Origin: Embleya scabrispora | GTDB taxonomy: Bacteria > Actinomycetota > Actinomycetes > Streptomycetales > Streptomycetaceae | Length of the DNA stretch: 64,000 nucleotides | Reading direction: 5' to 3' | Assembly (NCBI RefSeq): GCF_002024165.1 | Contig: NZ_MWQN01000001.1 | Coordinates: 5,001,501 to 5,065,500 of the forward strand | Shown: positions 1-8,296 of the stretch, in pieces | Layout: every line of letters starts with the position of its first letter | How positions within the stretch are numbered: the first letter of the stretch is position 1 | The notes under the pieces: generated by a model | Told to the model about the DNA's origin: nothing | Databases searched by the model: none | What the model saw: the letters and a program-made list of their open reading frames with translations, nothing else | Program-made: the position numbers and the translations under genes

Positions 1-585
1 GAAGCCGATCGCGCGCCGCCCGGCGGGCAGTCCCGCCGCGATCCCGGCCAGCGTGCCGCCGGTGCCCACCGCGACGCAGACCGTGTCGACGTCGTCGCCG
101 AGTTCGGCGGGCAACTCCGCGCACCCGCGCACGGCGGCCTCGTTGCTGCCGCCCTCGGGCAGTACGTACGCCGGCCCGTGTGCGGCGAGCAGTCGCTCCA
201 GCACCTGTGGCGTGTGCTTGGCCCGGTAGGTGGCGCGGTCCACGAACACCAGCCGCATGCCGCGTTCGGCCGCGAAGGCGAGCGACGGGTTGAGCGGGCG
301 GTCGGCGAGCTCCTCGCCGCGCACCACGCCGACGGTGGCCAGGCCGAGCGCGCGGCCGGCGGCGGCGGTGGCCCGCAGGTGGTTCGAGTAGGCGCCGCCG
401 AAGGTCAGCAGGGTGTGCTCGCCCCGCTCGCGGGCCGCCGCCAGGTTGTACTTCAGCTTGCGCCACTTGTTGCCCGGCACCTCGGGATGGATCAGGTCGT
501 CGCGCTTGAGGCGCAGGCGCAGGCCGAGAGCGGTCAGGCGGGGATCGGACAGCTCGCACAGCGGCGAGGGCAGACGTGGTCGCAC
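1..585 (-). CDS. PLP-dependent deaminase, ACC deaminase/D-cysteine desulfhydrase family (3' end cut by window)
   Basis: The minus-strand frame opens at a GTG at 585 and stays open for 195 codons to the window edge, so the C-terminal part is missing. The protein carries KRDDLIHPEVPGNKWRKLKYN; the GNKxRKL motif holds the lysine that forms the Schiff base with PLP in this family. FGGAYSNHLRA follows, then PEGGSNEAA and a glycine-rich GTGGT loop that would grip the PLP phosphate. Family members deaminate 1-aminocyclopropane-1-carboxylate or desulfhydrate D-cysteine. The substrate cannot be fixed from this part. The next gene is divergent, across a 341 bp gap. The start is the first good GTG before the conserved core; a slightly earlier start is not excluded. 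Confidence 0.8.
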   Translation of the reverse strand, partial: MRPRLPSPLCELSDPRLTALGLRLRLKRDDLIHPEVPGNKWRKLKYNLAAARERGEHTLLTFGGAYSNHLRATAAAGRALGLATVGVVRGEELADRPLNPSLAFAAERGMRLVFVDRATYRAKHTPQVLERLLAAHGPAYVLPEGGSNEAAVRGCAELPAELGDDVDTVCVAVGTGGTLAGIAAGLPAGRRAIGF

Positions 586-926
586 CCGGGCAGGGTCGCA
601 CGTCGGCCGGTTCGGCGCCGTCGGTGGTGGAGCCGGTCGGCGGCGTCGGTGGTGGGCCGGCTGTCGGAGTGGCCTGTCACGGTGGACGGGACGGGAGCGG
701 TTCGACGCGAACGTGCTCGAACATCGATCGAACACGCCGGTTCGCCCGGTACTGCGGCAATGACGTTGACGTGGGTGGGGGAGAGAGCTTTACTGGCAAA
801 CGGGATCGAACTTTTGTTCGAGAAAGAAGTTCGATTCGAACGGCACGGGGCAAACGGATGGGCAGCCGGGGTCGCGGTGCGTGGGGAAGCGCATCGCGGC
901 CCGGGCTTCGGCAGAGGAGGAGCCGT
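586..926. other. Intergenic control region between the deaminase gene and the mutagenesis operon
   Basis: No convincing coding frame. The right half is relatively A/T-rich and holds several GAAC/GTTC half-sites: a perfect LexA-type palindrome at 806-821, a second palindrome GTTCGATTCGAAC at about 829-841, and a looser pair (CGAAC, 6 bp, GTTCG) near 726-741. A purine-rich GGAGGAG lies just before the ATG at 927. Confidence 0.6.
806..821. promoter_or_regulatory. LexA (SOS) box
   Basis: TCGAACTTTTGTTCGA is a perfect 16 bp palindrome that matches the Gram-positive/actinobacterial LexA operator (CGAAC, 4 bp, GTTCG). It lies 105 bp before the first gene of the operon that contains dnaE2 and dinB, where DNA-damage control is expected. 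That LexA binds here is inferred from the motif. Confidence 0.85.
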
Positions 927-1214
927 ATGACGCGTCTGCACACCGATCCGGTGGAGGTGCTGCGCAATGGTGGGGACCCCGCGCGGTTCCTGTGGCACGA
1001 CCGGCTCTACGTGGTCCGGGAAGTGCTCGGCCACTGGGTCGAGACCGGCGAGTGGTGGCAGCACGCGCGTTCGCGGGCCGCCGTCGTGACGACGGGGGAG
1101 CGCGAGGTGTGGCGTGTGGAGGCCGGAGCCGGTCGCAGCGCGCCACTGGGCGTCTACGACCTCAGCCTGGACGCCGGCGCCGGTACCTGGACGCTGGCTC
1201 GGACCGCCGATTGA
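927..1214 (+). CDS. DUF6504 family protein
   Basis: A 95-residue protein with ATG at 927 behind a strong GGAGGAG. It is rich in tryptophan and charged residues: FLWHDRLYVVREVLGHWVETGEWW, then a short beta-rich C-terminal half (VWRVEAG, GVYDLSLD, WTLARTAD). This matches the small DUF6504 proteins found beside dnaE2/dinB in actinomycetes. Function unknown. It is the first gene after the LexA box, and the next gene begins 12 bp after its stop. The position suggests an accessory role in translesion synthesis, comparable to a mutasome accessory subunit (inference from context). Confidence 0.75.
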   Translation: MTRLHTDPVEVLRNGGDPARFLWHDRLYVVREVLGHWVETGEWWQHARSRAAVVTTGEREVWRVEAGAGRSAPLGVYDLSLDAGAGTWTLARTAD

Positions 1215-1226
1215 GGAGGTGACTCC

Positions 1227-1742
1227 GTGAGCGCAAGCGCGAGCGCGAGTGTGCGCACGAGTGTGAACCAGTCCGCCCACATCCCCGAGCCGCCGCCGAT
1301 CCGACGAGCGCCGGTGCGCTGGTCGTCCGCCCCGCGCGGCGCGCTCGACCTGCTGGCCCAGGCCCGGCGCGGGCTCACGGAGGCCGCCGTCAACCCCGAC
1401 GCGGCGGAGCGCTACGCCACCGCCCACCTGGCCGCGCTGCGGGTGGCCGCGGCCGTGCTCGCCGCCCGCGCACAGGCCGACGAGCAGCGCCCGGGCCGGC
1501 GCCGGCGGGCCCCGCGCAGCGCGTGGGAACTGCTGCCGAAGGTGGCGCCAGAGCTGGTCGAGTGGGCCGCCTTCTTCGCGTCCGGCGCCCGCAAGCGCGC
1601 CGCCGCCGAGGCGGGCCTGCCCGGCGCGGTCACCGGCCGCGAGGCCGACGACCTGATCCGCGACGTCGAGACCTTCTTCCGCCTGGTGGTGCGCCTGCTC
1701 GCACTGCCCCCGATCCCGGCCTCGCCCCCTCCCGTCGACTGA
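1227..1742 (+). CDS. SAV_6107 family HEPN domain protein
   Basis: A 171-residue protein starting at GTG 1227 behind GAGGAGGTGA. The first 40 residues are low complexity (Ser/Ala/Pro). The rest is predicted all-helical: ALDLLAQARRGLTEA, ERYATAHLAALRVAAAVLAARAQ, SAWELLPKVAPELVEWAAFFASGARKR, ADDLIRDVETFFRLVVRLLAL. The spacing of ARRGL, YATAHLAALR and VETFF resembles the SAV_6107-type HEPN helical bundle often found next to actinobacterial dnaE2. I do not see a classical HEPN RxxxxH nuclease motif, so a structural or binding role fits better than RNase activity. It lies between DUF6504 and dnaE2 in one operon. Confidence 0.75.
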   Translation: MSASASASVRTSVNQSAHIPEPPPIRRAPVRWSSAPRGALDLLAQARRGLTEAAVNPDAAERYATAHLAALRVAAAVLAARAQADEQRPGRRRRAPRSAWELLPKVAPELVEWAAFFASGARKRAAAEAGLPGAVTGREADDLIRDVETFFRLVVRLLALPPIPASPPPVD

Positions 1743-1752
1743 ACTGCACGCC

Positions 1753-1797
1753 TTTCTCGAACGCCCCTTTCTCCAACGCCCCGCCCTCGAACGCCCC
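1753..1797. repeat. 15 bp tandem repeat, three copies, in front of dnaE2
   Basis: Three adjacent 15 bp units: TTTCTCGAACGCCCC (1753-1767), TTTCTCCAACGCCCC (1768-1782), GCCCTCGAACGCCCC (1783-1797). They fill most of the 77 bp between the HEPN gene and the dnaE2 ATG. If dnaE2 began upstream they would encode repeats of F/P-S-N-A-P. Two units carry a CGAAC half-site, but none has a GTTCG partner. Confidence 0.7.
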
Positions 1798-1819
1798 CAC
1801 CCAAGAACCGGCACCACCC

Positions 1820-4800
1820 ATGAACCGACCGAATCGATCGAACCGCCCCTTCGCCCACCTGCACGTCGCGTCGGGGCATTCGATGCGCTACGGCGTCTCG
1901 CACCCGCGCATCCTGATCGAGCGAGCGGTCGAACACGGCCTGGACACCCTCGCGCTGACCGACCGGGACGGGGTGTACGGCGCGGTCGCCTTCGCGCGCG
2001 GCTGCCTCGCGGCGGGCATCCGGCCGATCCTGGGCGCCGACCTCGCGGTGCTGCCCGCCGAGCCGGATCCCGTCGCGCCGGGCCGGATCCGGCGCACCCC
2101 CGCGCGCGGCGGCGCGTTCACCGACGCCGGGCACCCCCGGGTCACCGTGCTCGCCCGGGGCAAGGCCGGTTGGGCCGCGCTGTGCCGGCTGATCAGCGAC
2201 GCGCACCGGCGCGACCGGGCCAACCCGGTGACCACCTGGGAGGCGCTGGCCGCGACCGACGGCGCCGTGGTGGTACTGGCCGGACCCGACTCCGAGGTCG
2301 GCCGGGCGCTCGCCGCCGACCGGCCCGCGCTCGCCGAACGACTGCTCGCCCGGGCCCGCGCCGTCATGCCCGACGATGCCCTGTACCTCGAACTGGTGTG
2401 CCACCTCGCGCCACCGGGCCGAGCCGGATCCGCCGTCCACGCGGCCCGGATGCTCACCCTCGCCGACACCCACCGCGTGCCCGCCGTACTCACCAACGCG
2501 GTGCGCTACGCCGACCGCGAGGACGCGGTGGTCGCCGACGTGCTCGACTCGGCCCGCCGACTGGTCCCGCTCGGCCCGCACCACCTGGCCCGCACCGGCT
2601 CCGAGGCATACCTCAAGCCCACCCTCGACATGGTCGCCGTCGCCGCCGAGATCACCTGCCTGGCCGGCCGGGGCACCGCCGCCGCGCTGCTCGGCGCCGG
2701 CCGCGCGCTGGCCGACGAACTGGTCCTGGACCCGGTCCGGGACCTGGGCCTGGGCAGCGTGTTCTACCCCGAGCCGGAGGTGCTGGGCGTGCCCGCGAGC
2801 CGGGCCGGCGCCGAACTGCGCGCGCGGTGCGAGGCGGGCCTGGGGCTGCGCGGCATCGCCCCCACCACCGAGGCGCTGGGTCGCCTCGACGACGAACTGG
2901 CGCTGATCGGCCGACTCGGCCTGCCGTCCTACTTCCTGACCGTGGCCGGCGTGGTCGACCTGATCCGGGACATGGGCGTGCGCTGCGCTGCCCGCGGCTC
3001 CGGCGCGGGCAGCCTGGTCAACCACCTGCTCGGCATCTCCGGCGTCGATCCGCTCCGATACGGCCTGCTGATGGAGCGTTTCGTCTCGGACCGGCGCACC
3101 GCGCTGCCCGACATCGACGTCGACGTCGAATCCGCCCGCCGTACCGACGTCTACCGGCGGATCATGGAGGTCTTCGGCCCGGAGCGCTGCGCCTGCGTGT
3201 CGATGGCCGAGACCTACCGCGCCCGGCACGCCATCCGCGACGTCGGCGCGGCCCTGGGCCTGGCCGCCGGCGAGATCGACGAACTGGCCAAGGCGTTCCC
3301 GCACATCCGCGCCCGCGACCTCGGTCCGGCCCTGCGCGACCTGCCCGAACTGCGCAACCACCGGCTCGCCCGGGACGGCGGCTTCGACGGCCTGTTCGCG
3401 CTCGCCGCCCGACTCGACGGCCTGCCCCGACACCTCGCCCTGCACCCGTGCGGCGTACTGCTGTCCAATCCCACGCTCCTCGACCGCACCCCCGTGGAGA
3501 CCTCCGCGCAGGGCTTCCCGATGAGCCAGTTCGACAAGGAGGACGTCGAACACCTGGGACTGCTCAAGCTCGACGTGCTCGGGGTGCGGATGCAGTCCGC
3601 GATGGCGCACGCGGTGGCCGAGATCGAACGGGTCGACGGCGCCGCCCCCGACCTGGACACGATCGCGCACGACGACCGGGCCACGTTCGACCTGATCCGC
3701 TCCACGCGCACCCTCGGCTGCTTCCAGATCGAATCGCCCGGACAGCGCGAGTTGATCGGCAAGTTCGCCCCGGAGACGTTCGAGGACATCATCGTGGACA
3801 TCTCGCTGTTCCGGCCCGGCCCGGTCAAGAGCGACATGGTCACCCCGTTCCTGGCCGCCCGCCAGGGCTGGACCGAGCCCTACTACATCCACGAAAGCCT
3901 CCGCGAGGCGCTGGCCGAGACCTGCGGTGTGGTGGTCTTCCACGAACAGGTGATCCGGATCATCCACATCGCCACCGGATGCGACCTCGCCCGCGCCGAC
4001 GTGGCCCGCCGCGCGCTGGGCAGCCACGAGCGAAAACCCGCCGTCCGGGACTGGCTGTACGAACTCGCCGCGCACCGCGGCTACAGCCGGCCGGTGATCG
4101 ACAAGATCTGGGACGTCCTGGAGGCCTTCGCCTCGTTCGGCTTCTGCAAGGCGCACGCCGCCGCCTTCGCGCTGCCCACCTACCAGTCCGCCTGGCTCAA
4201 GGCGCACCACACCGCCGCGTTCCTGGCCGGCGTGCTCACCCACGACCCCGGGATGTACCCCAAACGGTTGATCCTGGACGACGCGCGCCAGTTCGGCGTG
4301 CCGATCCTGGGCGTCGACGTCAACCGCTCCGACGACGTCTACCGGGTCGAACCCCTCGCCGAGGGACCACCCGGCATCCGGATCCCGCTGGCCGAGATCA
4401 AGGGCATCGGCGCCGACGAGGTCGCCCACGTGCTGGCCCACCGCCCGTACACCTCCCTCGTCGACTTCCGGGCCCGCAGCGGCGCGTCCCGCCCGACCAC
4501 CGAACGGCTGATCACCATCGGCGCGTTCGACGCCGTGCACCCGGCCCCGACCACCCGCCGCGACCTGCTCCTGCAACTCGCCGACCTGAACCGCCTCGGC
4601 CGAGCCGGCCGGGCCCGGGGCGGCCGACACCAGGAGGGCGCCGAACTCGACCTGGGCCTGGCCCCCGACATCCCGCCGGCCACCGGCCTGCCCGAGTTCA
4701 CCGACGTGGAACGGGTGCGAGCCGAACTCGACGTGCTCGGCCTGGACGCCGGCCGCCACGTGCTCGACTTCCACGCGCCGTTCCTGGCCGACCTGGGCGT

Positions 4801-5299
4801 CACCCGCGCCCGCGACCTGCTGAACCGGCGCAATCGCGCCGAACTGCTGGTCGCCGGGGTCAAGGTGGCCACCCAGACCCCGCCGATCCGATCCGGCCGC
4901 CGGGTGATCTTCCTGACCCTGGACGACGCCACCGGACCGGTCGACACCACCTTCTTCGAGGACGCCCAGGACCCGTACGCGGCCACGCTGTTCCACTCCT
5001 GGCTGCTGGTGGTGCGCGGGGTGCTGCGCCGCACCGGACCGCGCGGCGTGTCGCTGCGGGCCACCGGCTGCTGGGAGTTGGGCGCGCTGCACGACGCCTG
5101 GAGCATCGGCGGCGTCCCGGCGGTGCACGAGCTGATGGCCCAGGCGCGGCCGGCGCCCGCCGCGCCCGCCGAGCGCCGGGTCCTGGTGCACGCCAGCGGC
5201 TTCAAGGTCTCCCCGTACGCCGACCTGCGTCCCGCCGGCACCGCGGCCAAGCAGGCCCCGCGCAAGCTGTGGCACGCCAGCCCCGGGAGCGCGGGATGA
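1820..5299 (+). CDS. dnaE2: Error-prone DNA polymerase III alpha subunit (DnaE2/ImuC type)
   Basis: A 1159-residue C-family polymerase, the usual DnaE2 length. The N-terminal PHP domain begins FAHLHVASGHSMRYG, with the HLH pair at residues 13 and 15 and ALTDRDGVYG after it. The palm has the catalytic aspartates in PDIDVDVE (D431, D433, D435), preceded by CAARGSGAGSLVNHLLGI. Later come the helical finger region (GFCKAHAAAFALPTYQSAWLKAHH) and an OB-fold region near 1000-1080. DnaE2 enzymes extend past lesions and cause induced mutation. The family and the upstream LexA box support damage induction. The ATG at 1820 directly precedes the PHP domain but lacks a clear Shine-Dalgarno; the frame is open upstream, so a longer form cannot be excluded. 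Confidence 0.93.
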   Translation: MNRPNRSNRPFAHLHVASGHSMRYGVSHPRILIERAVEHGLDTLALTDRDGVYGAVAFARGCLAAGIRPILGADLAVLPAEPDPVAPGRIRRTPARGGAFTDAGHPRVTVLARGKAGWAALCRLISDAHRRDRANPVTTWEALAATDGAVVVLAGPDSEVGRALAADRPALAERLLARARAVMPDDALYLELVCHLAPPGRAGSAVHAARMLTLADTHRVPAVLTNAVRYADREDAVVADVLDSARRLVPLGPHHLARTGSEAYLKPTLDMVAVAAEITCLAGRGTAAALLGAGRALADELVLDPVRDLGLGSVFYPEPEVLGVPASRAGAELRARCEAGLGLRGIAPTTEALGRLDDELALIGRLGLPSYFLTVAGVVDLIRDMGVRCAARGSGAGSLVNHLLGISGVDPLRYGLLMERFVSDRRTALPDIDVDVESARRTDVYRRIMEVFGPERCACVSMAETYRARHAIRDVGAALGLAAGEIDELAKAFPHIRARDLGPALRDLPELRNHRLARDGGFDGLFALAARLDGLPRHLALHPCGVLLSNPTLLDRTPVETSAQGFPMSQFDKEDVEHLGLLKLDVLGVRMQSAMAHAVAEIERVDGAAPDLDTIAHDDRATFDLIRSTRTLGCFQIESPGQRELIGKFAPETFEDIIVDISLFRPGPVKSDMVTPFLAARQGWTEPYYIHESLREALAETCGVVVFHEQVIRIIHIATGCDLARADVARRALGSHERKPAVRDWLYELAAHRGYSRPVIDKIWDVLEAFASFGFCKAHAAAFALPTYQSAWLKAHHTAAFLAGVLTHDPGMYPKRLILDDARQFGVPILGVDVNRSDDVYRVEPLAEGPPGIRIPLAEIKGIGADEVAHVLAHRPYTSLVDFRARSGASRPTTERLITIGAFDAVHPAPTTRRDLLLQLADLNRLGRAGRARGGRHQEGAELDLGLAPDIPPATGLPEFTDVERVRAELDVLGLDAGRHVLDFHAPFLADLGVTRARDLLNRRNRAELLVAGVKVATQTPPIRSGRRVIFLTLDDATGPVDTTFFEDAQDPYAATLFHSWLLVVRGVLRRTGPRGVSLRATGCWELGALHDAWSIGGVPAVHELMAQARPAPAAPAERRVLVHASGFKVSPYADLRPAGTAAKQAPRKLWHASPGSAG

Positions 5300-5351
5300 C
5301 CTCCGTACACGCTCTAAGGTGGAACCCGACCGGTTCCGGAGGAGGGTGTTC

Positions 5352-6110
5352 GTGTCCGACCAGACGCGCAGGCGCAGCTCGATGCGCACCGCCGTCGTGT
5401 GGCAGGTGCTGCGCGAGGCGTTGGACCGACGGGCCGAGGCGGCCGGGCGGGACGTCCTCGACGTGCTCGACACCGGCGGCGGCACCGGCAACCTCGCGGT
5501 GCCCATCGCCCGACTCGGACACCGGGTCACCGTTGTCGACCCCAGCCCCGACGCGCTCGCCGCGCTGGAGCGCCGGGCCGCCGAGGCCGGGGTCACCGAC
5601 CTGGTCCGCGCCCTCCAGGGCGACACCCACGACCTGTTCGACGTGGTCGAGCCGGACGCCGCCGACGTGGTGTTGTGCCACGGCGTCCTCGAGGTCGTGG
5701 ACGACCCCGCGGCCGACCTCGGCCGGATCGTCCGCGCGCTGCGCGCCGGCGGCACGCTCAGCCTGCTCGCGGCCAACCGCACCGGCGCGGTCCTGGCCCG
5801 CGCCCTCGCCGGGCACTTCGACCAGGCCCGCGACCTGCTCGTCGACCCCGAGGGCCGCTACGGCCCGGCCGACCCGCTGCCGCGCCGGTTCACCGTCGCC
5901 GACCTCACCGCGCTGGTCGCCAAGGCCGGTTTGGCGGCGGGCCCGGTGCACGCGATCCGGGTCTTCGCCGACCTGGTCCCGGGCGTCCTGGTCGACGACC
6001 CGGGCTCGTTCGACGCCCTCCTCGACCTCGAACGCGCCGCGGCCGAACAGCCCGAGTACCGCGCCCTGGCCACCCAACTGCACCTGCTCGCGGGCAAGCC
6101 GGCGGCTTAG
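5352..6110 (+). CDS. Class I SAM-dependent methyltransferase
   Basis: A 252-residue Rossmann-fold methyltransferase. Motif I is VLDTGGGTGNLAVPIARLG, the acidic end of beta-2 is VTVVDPSPDALAALERRA, and motif IV/V is ADVVLCHGVLEVVDDP followed by LRAGGTLSLLAANR. The GTG at 5352 is chosen because GGAGGAGGG ends about 7 bp before it; GTGs at 5346 and 5319 are in frame but poorly spaced. The C-terminal half (RRFTVADLTALVAKAGL) is typical of small-molecule or tRNA-type SmtA/UbiE-like enzymes. Substrate unknown. It sits between two translesion polymerases, 52 bp after dnaE2 and 66 bp before dinB, which is consistent with co-transcription. Confidence 0.85.
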   Translation: MSDQTRRRSSMRTAVVWQVLREALDRRAEAAGRDVLDVLDTGGGTGNLAVPIARLGHRVTVVDPSPDALAALERRAAEAGVTDLVRALQGDTHDLFDVVEPDAADVVLCHGVLEVVDDPAADLGRIVRALRAGGTLSLLAANRTGAVLARALAGHFDQARDLLVDPEGRYGPADPLPRRFTVADLTALVAKAGLAAGPVHAIRVFADLVPGVLVDDPGSFDALLDLERAAAEQPEYRALATQLHLLAGKPAA

Positions 6111-6176
6111 CTCCGCCTTCGGCCCGGGGCCCGCTTCCTCCCACCTCGGCCGCGACGCCCGGACGGGCGGTGCCGG

Positions 6177-7388
6177 ATGAGCACCGCCCGGTCCGCACCG
6201 CCGCAGGCGATCATGCACGTCGACATGGACGCCTTCTACGCGTCCGTCGAGATCCGCCGCGACCCGACGCTGCGCGACACCCCCCTGGTGGTGGCCGGCC
6301 AGGGCCCGCGCGGGGTGGTGCTCTCCGCCACCTACGACGTGCGCGCGCTGGGCGTGCACGCCGGCCAGGCCACCTCCCGGGCCCGCCGGCTCGCCCCGCA
6401 CGCGCTCTTCCTCTCACCGGAGTACGACGACTACGCCCGCGTCTCCGGCGGCGTCATGGAGGTGCTGCGCTCGATCACCCCGCGCGTGGAGCCGCTGTCC
6501 CTGGACGAGGCGTTCCTCGACCTCGCGGGCGTCACCCGCCGTCTGGGCCCGCCGGAGACGGTGGGCGAGTCGATCCGCGCCCGGATCTTCGACGAGCAGG
6601 GCATCACCTGCTCGGTCGGCATCGCGGACACCAAGTTCACCGCCAAACTGGCCGGCGCCCTGGCCAAACCCGACGGGCTCAGCGTGATCCGCCCCGAGCA
6701 GGTGGTGGACTTCCTGCACCCGCTTCCGGTGGACCGCCTGTGGGGCGTCGGCGAGCGCACCGGCGCGTTGTTGACCGATCTGGGCCTGACCACCATCGGT
6801 GATGTCGCCCACACCTCGGTCGAGACGCTGAGCCGCGCGCTCGGCGCCGCCGCCGGGCGCGGGCTGTACGAACTCGCCTGGGGACGGGACCGCCGGCCGG
6901 TGATCCCCTGGGAACCCGAACGCAGTATCGGCGCCGAGGAGACCTTCCCCACCGACGTGGACGACCCGGTGGCGATCCGCCGCACCCTGCTCGCCCTCGC
7001 GCACCGCACCGCGACCCGGCTGCGCCGGGCGAAGACGGCCGGGCGGACCGTCACGATCAAGATCCGGTTCGCCGACTTCAGCACCATCACCCGCAGCAAA
7101 ACCCTGCGCGAGGCCACCGACGTGGGCCACGAGATCTACCACGTGGCCTGCCTGCTGCACGGCGCGCTGGGCCTGGAACGGGCCCGGCTGCGCCTGGTCG
7201 GGATCCGGGTGGAGGGCCTGGTCGGCGGCGCCTGCCCGCGCCAACTGGTGCTCGGCGAACGGGATACGGGCCGGCGCGAGGTGGAGCGCGCGGCCGACGC
7301 GGTGCGCGGCCGATTCGGCGATTCGGCGCTCACCGCCGCCACCCTGCTCGGTCGCGGGCCCCGTGCCCGAGGCCCGCGAGGGCGCTGA
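6177..7388 (+). CDS. dinB: DNA polymerase IV, Y-family translesion polymerase
   Basis: A 403-residue Y-family polymerase. The first catalytic aspartate is D16 in IMHVDMDAFYASVE; the second acidic pair is D110-E111 in PLSLDEAFLDL. The thumb helix-hairpin-helix follows (RLWGVGERTGALLTDLGLTTIGDVA), then the little finger (TIKIRFADFSTITRSKTL). A QLVLGE segment near the C-terminus resembles the beta-clamp-binding peptide, although the final hydrophobic residue is replaced. ATG 6177 is the first start; an internal ATG at 6213 would remove 12 poorly conserved residues. It is the last gene of the LexA-boxed operon. In other actinomycetes the Y-family partner of DnaE2 is the inactive ImuB, whereas this one keeps its catalytic residues. 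Confidence 0.93.
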   Translation: MSTARSAPPQAIMHVDMDAFYASVEIRRDPTLRDTPLVVAGQGPRGVVLSATYDVRALGVHAGQATSRARRLAPHALFLSPEYDDYARVSGGVMEVLRSITPRVEPLSLDEAFLDLAGVTRRLGPPETVGESIRARIFDEQGITCSVGIADTKFTAKLAGALAKPDGLSVIRPEQVVDFLHPLPVDRLWGVGERTGALLTDLGLTTIGDVAHTSVETLSRALGAAAGRGLYELAWGRDRRPVIPWEPERSIGAEETFPTDVDDPVAIRRTLLALAHRTATRLRRAKTAGRTVTIKIRFADFSTITRSKTLREATDVGHEIYHVACLLHGALGLERARLRLVGIRVEGLVGGACPRQLVLGERDTGRREVERAADAVRGRFGDSALTAATLLGRGPRARGPRGR

Positions 7389-7605
7389 ACCGCCGCCCGC
7401 CGCCGGCCCCGGGCCCCCGCGCGCCGCCGCCGCGGACCCGCCCGGCCCCGTCCCTCAGCGCGAACCCGCCCGGGCCGCATATCATCGAAGCCCTGACCGG
7501 GGGACATGAGCGTGCGTCGGGCAGGGCACAACTGTGGGAAGGGGCGGGAATCGATGTGGTGAACCCTCACGCGGTGCCGGGTGTCGAGCCCGTGCCGAGG
7601 GTGGC

Positions 7606-7634
7606 TTTCACGACAGCGATTACCTGCCTATCCT
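7606..7634 (+). promoter_or_regulatory. Candidate promoter of the DUF3040 gene
   Basis: TTTCAC (7606-7611) and TATCCT (7629-7634) are separated by 17 bp, 45 bp before the GTG at 7679. The rest of the 290 bp gap after dinB shows no coding signal. Confidence 0.45.
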
Positions 7635-7678
7635 GAAAGGGCCGCAAGGTCGCGTCGCGGCCGACGAAGGAGGACGCC

Positions 7679-8071
7679 GTGCCGCTCTCAGAGCACGAGC
7701 AGCGCATGCTTGAGCAGATGGAGCGAGCGCTCTACGCCGAAGATCCCAAATTCGCGACAGCGCTCGAAGCAGCCGGCATGCGCCGGCATACCCGGCGACG
7801 CACCGTTCAGGCGATCCTCGGATTCCTGCTCGGCATCGTCCTGTTGATGACCGGCATGATGGTCCAACAGATCTGGGTCAGTGTCATCGGCTTTCTGGCG
7901 ATGCTCGGTGGGGCGCTCCTCGCGGTCACCGGATGGCGCCGGGGGCCGGCGACGCCCGACGCGGGCGAAGGCGGCGGCGCGGGCCGCGGTCGCGCGCCGC
8001 GCCGGCGCAAGGCCAAAGTGATGAACCGCATCGAGGACCGCTGGCGTCGTCGACGCGAGGAGAACGGCTGA
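7679..8071 (+). CDS. DUF3040 domain membrane protein
   Basis: A 130-residue protein from GTG 7679 behind GAAGGAGGA. It opens with MPLSEHEQRMLEQMERALYAEDPKFA, the hallmark of DUF3040. Two membrane helices follow at about 42-61 and 65-80 (AILGFLLGIVLLMTGMMVQ, VSVIGFLAMLGGALLAVTGW), then a strongly basic tail (GRAPRRRKAKVMNRIEDRWRRRREE). DUF3040 proteins lie close to the division cluster in many actinobacteria. Their function is not known. A bidirectional hairpin terminator lies about 100 bp downstream. Confidence 0.85.
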   Translation: MPLSEHEQRMLEQMERALYAEDPKFATALEAAGMRRHTRRRTVQAILGFLLGIVLLMTGMMVQQIWVSVIGFLAMLGGALLAVTGWRRGPATPDAGEGGGAGRGRAPRRRKAKVMNRIEDRWRRRREENG

Positions 8072-8170
8072 CGTTCGGCGCGTACCGCACCGCGTCGACG
8101 ACGCGACCGGGCAGGCCCGGTCGCCACGGGTGAGTCCCGGGCGCGACGTCGAGACGGGGCGGCATACGAG

Positions 8171-8239
8171 ACGACAACGCCGGTGGCGGTGACCTCCGAG
8201 GGAATCGGAGGCCACCGCCACCGGCGTTTTGTCGTCGTG
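8171..8239. terminator. Long bidirectional hairpin terminator
   Basis: A G/C-rich inverted repeat: CGCCGGTGGCGGTG and CCTCCG pair with CGGAGG and CACCGCCACCGGCG around a short loop near 8200-8205. Flanking AACG/GTTT and ACGACA/TGTCGT extend the stem and leave a T-run at 8226-8229. It separates the DUF3040 gene (plus) from the transglutaminase gene (minus). Confidence 0.85.
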
Positions 8240-8296
8240 CCCGGTGCCCGGTGTCCGCTGCCCCGGGTCGGGCGGGCGGCCGGGGCCGCCCGCCGC

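Noticed and set aside
1760-1800. Additional LexA sites in front of dnaE2
   Set aside because: The CGAAC half-sites there have no GTTCG partners at the right spacing.
1412-5782. Very long antisense open frame opposite dnaE2, and similar long frames opposite murD, ileS and others
   Set aside because: Such frames arise from the strong G/C third-position bias of the sense genes; their products are Gly/Arg/His/Val-rich without recognisable domains.
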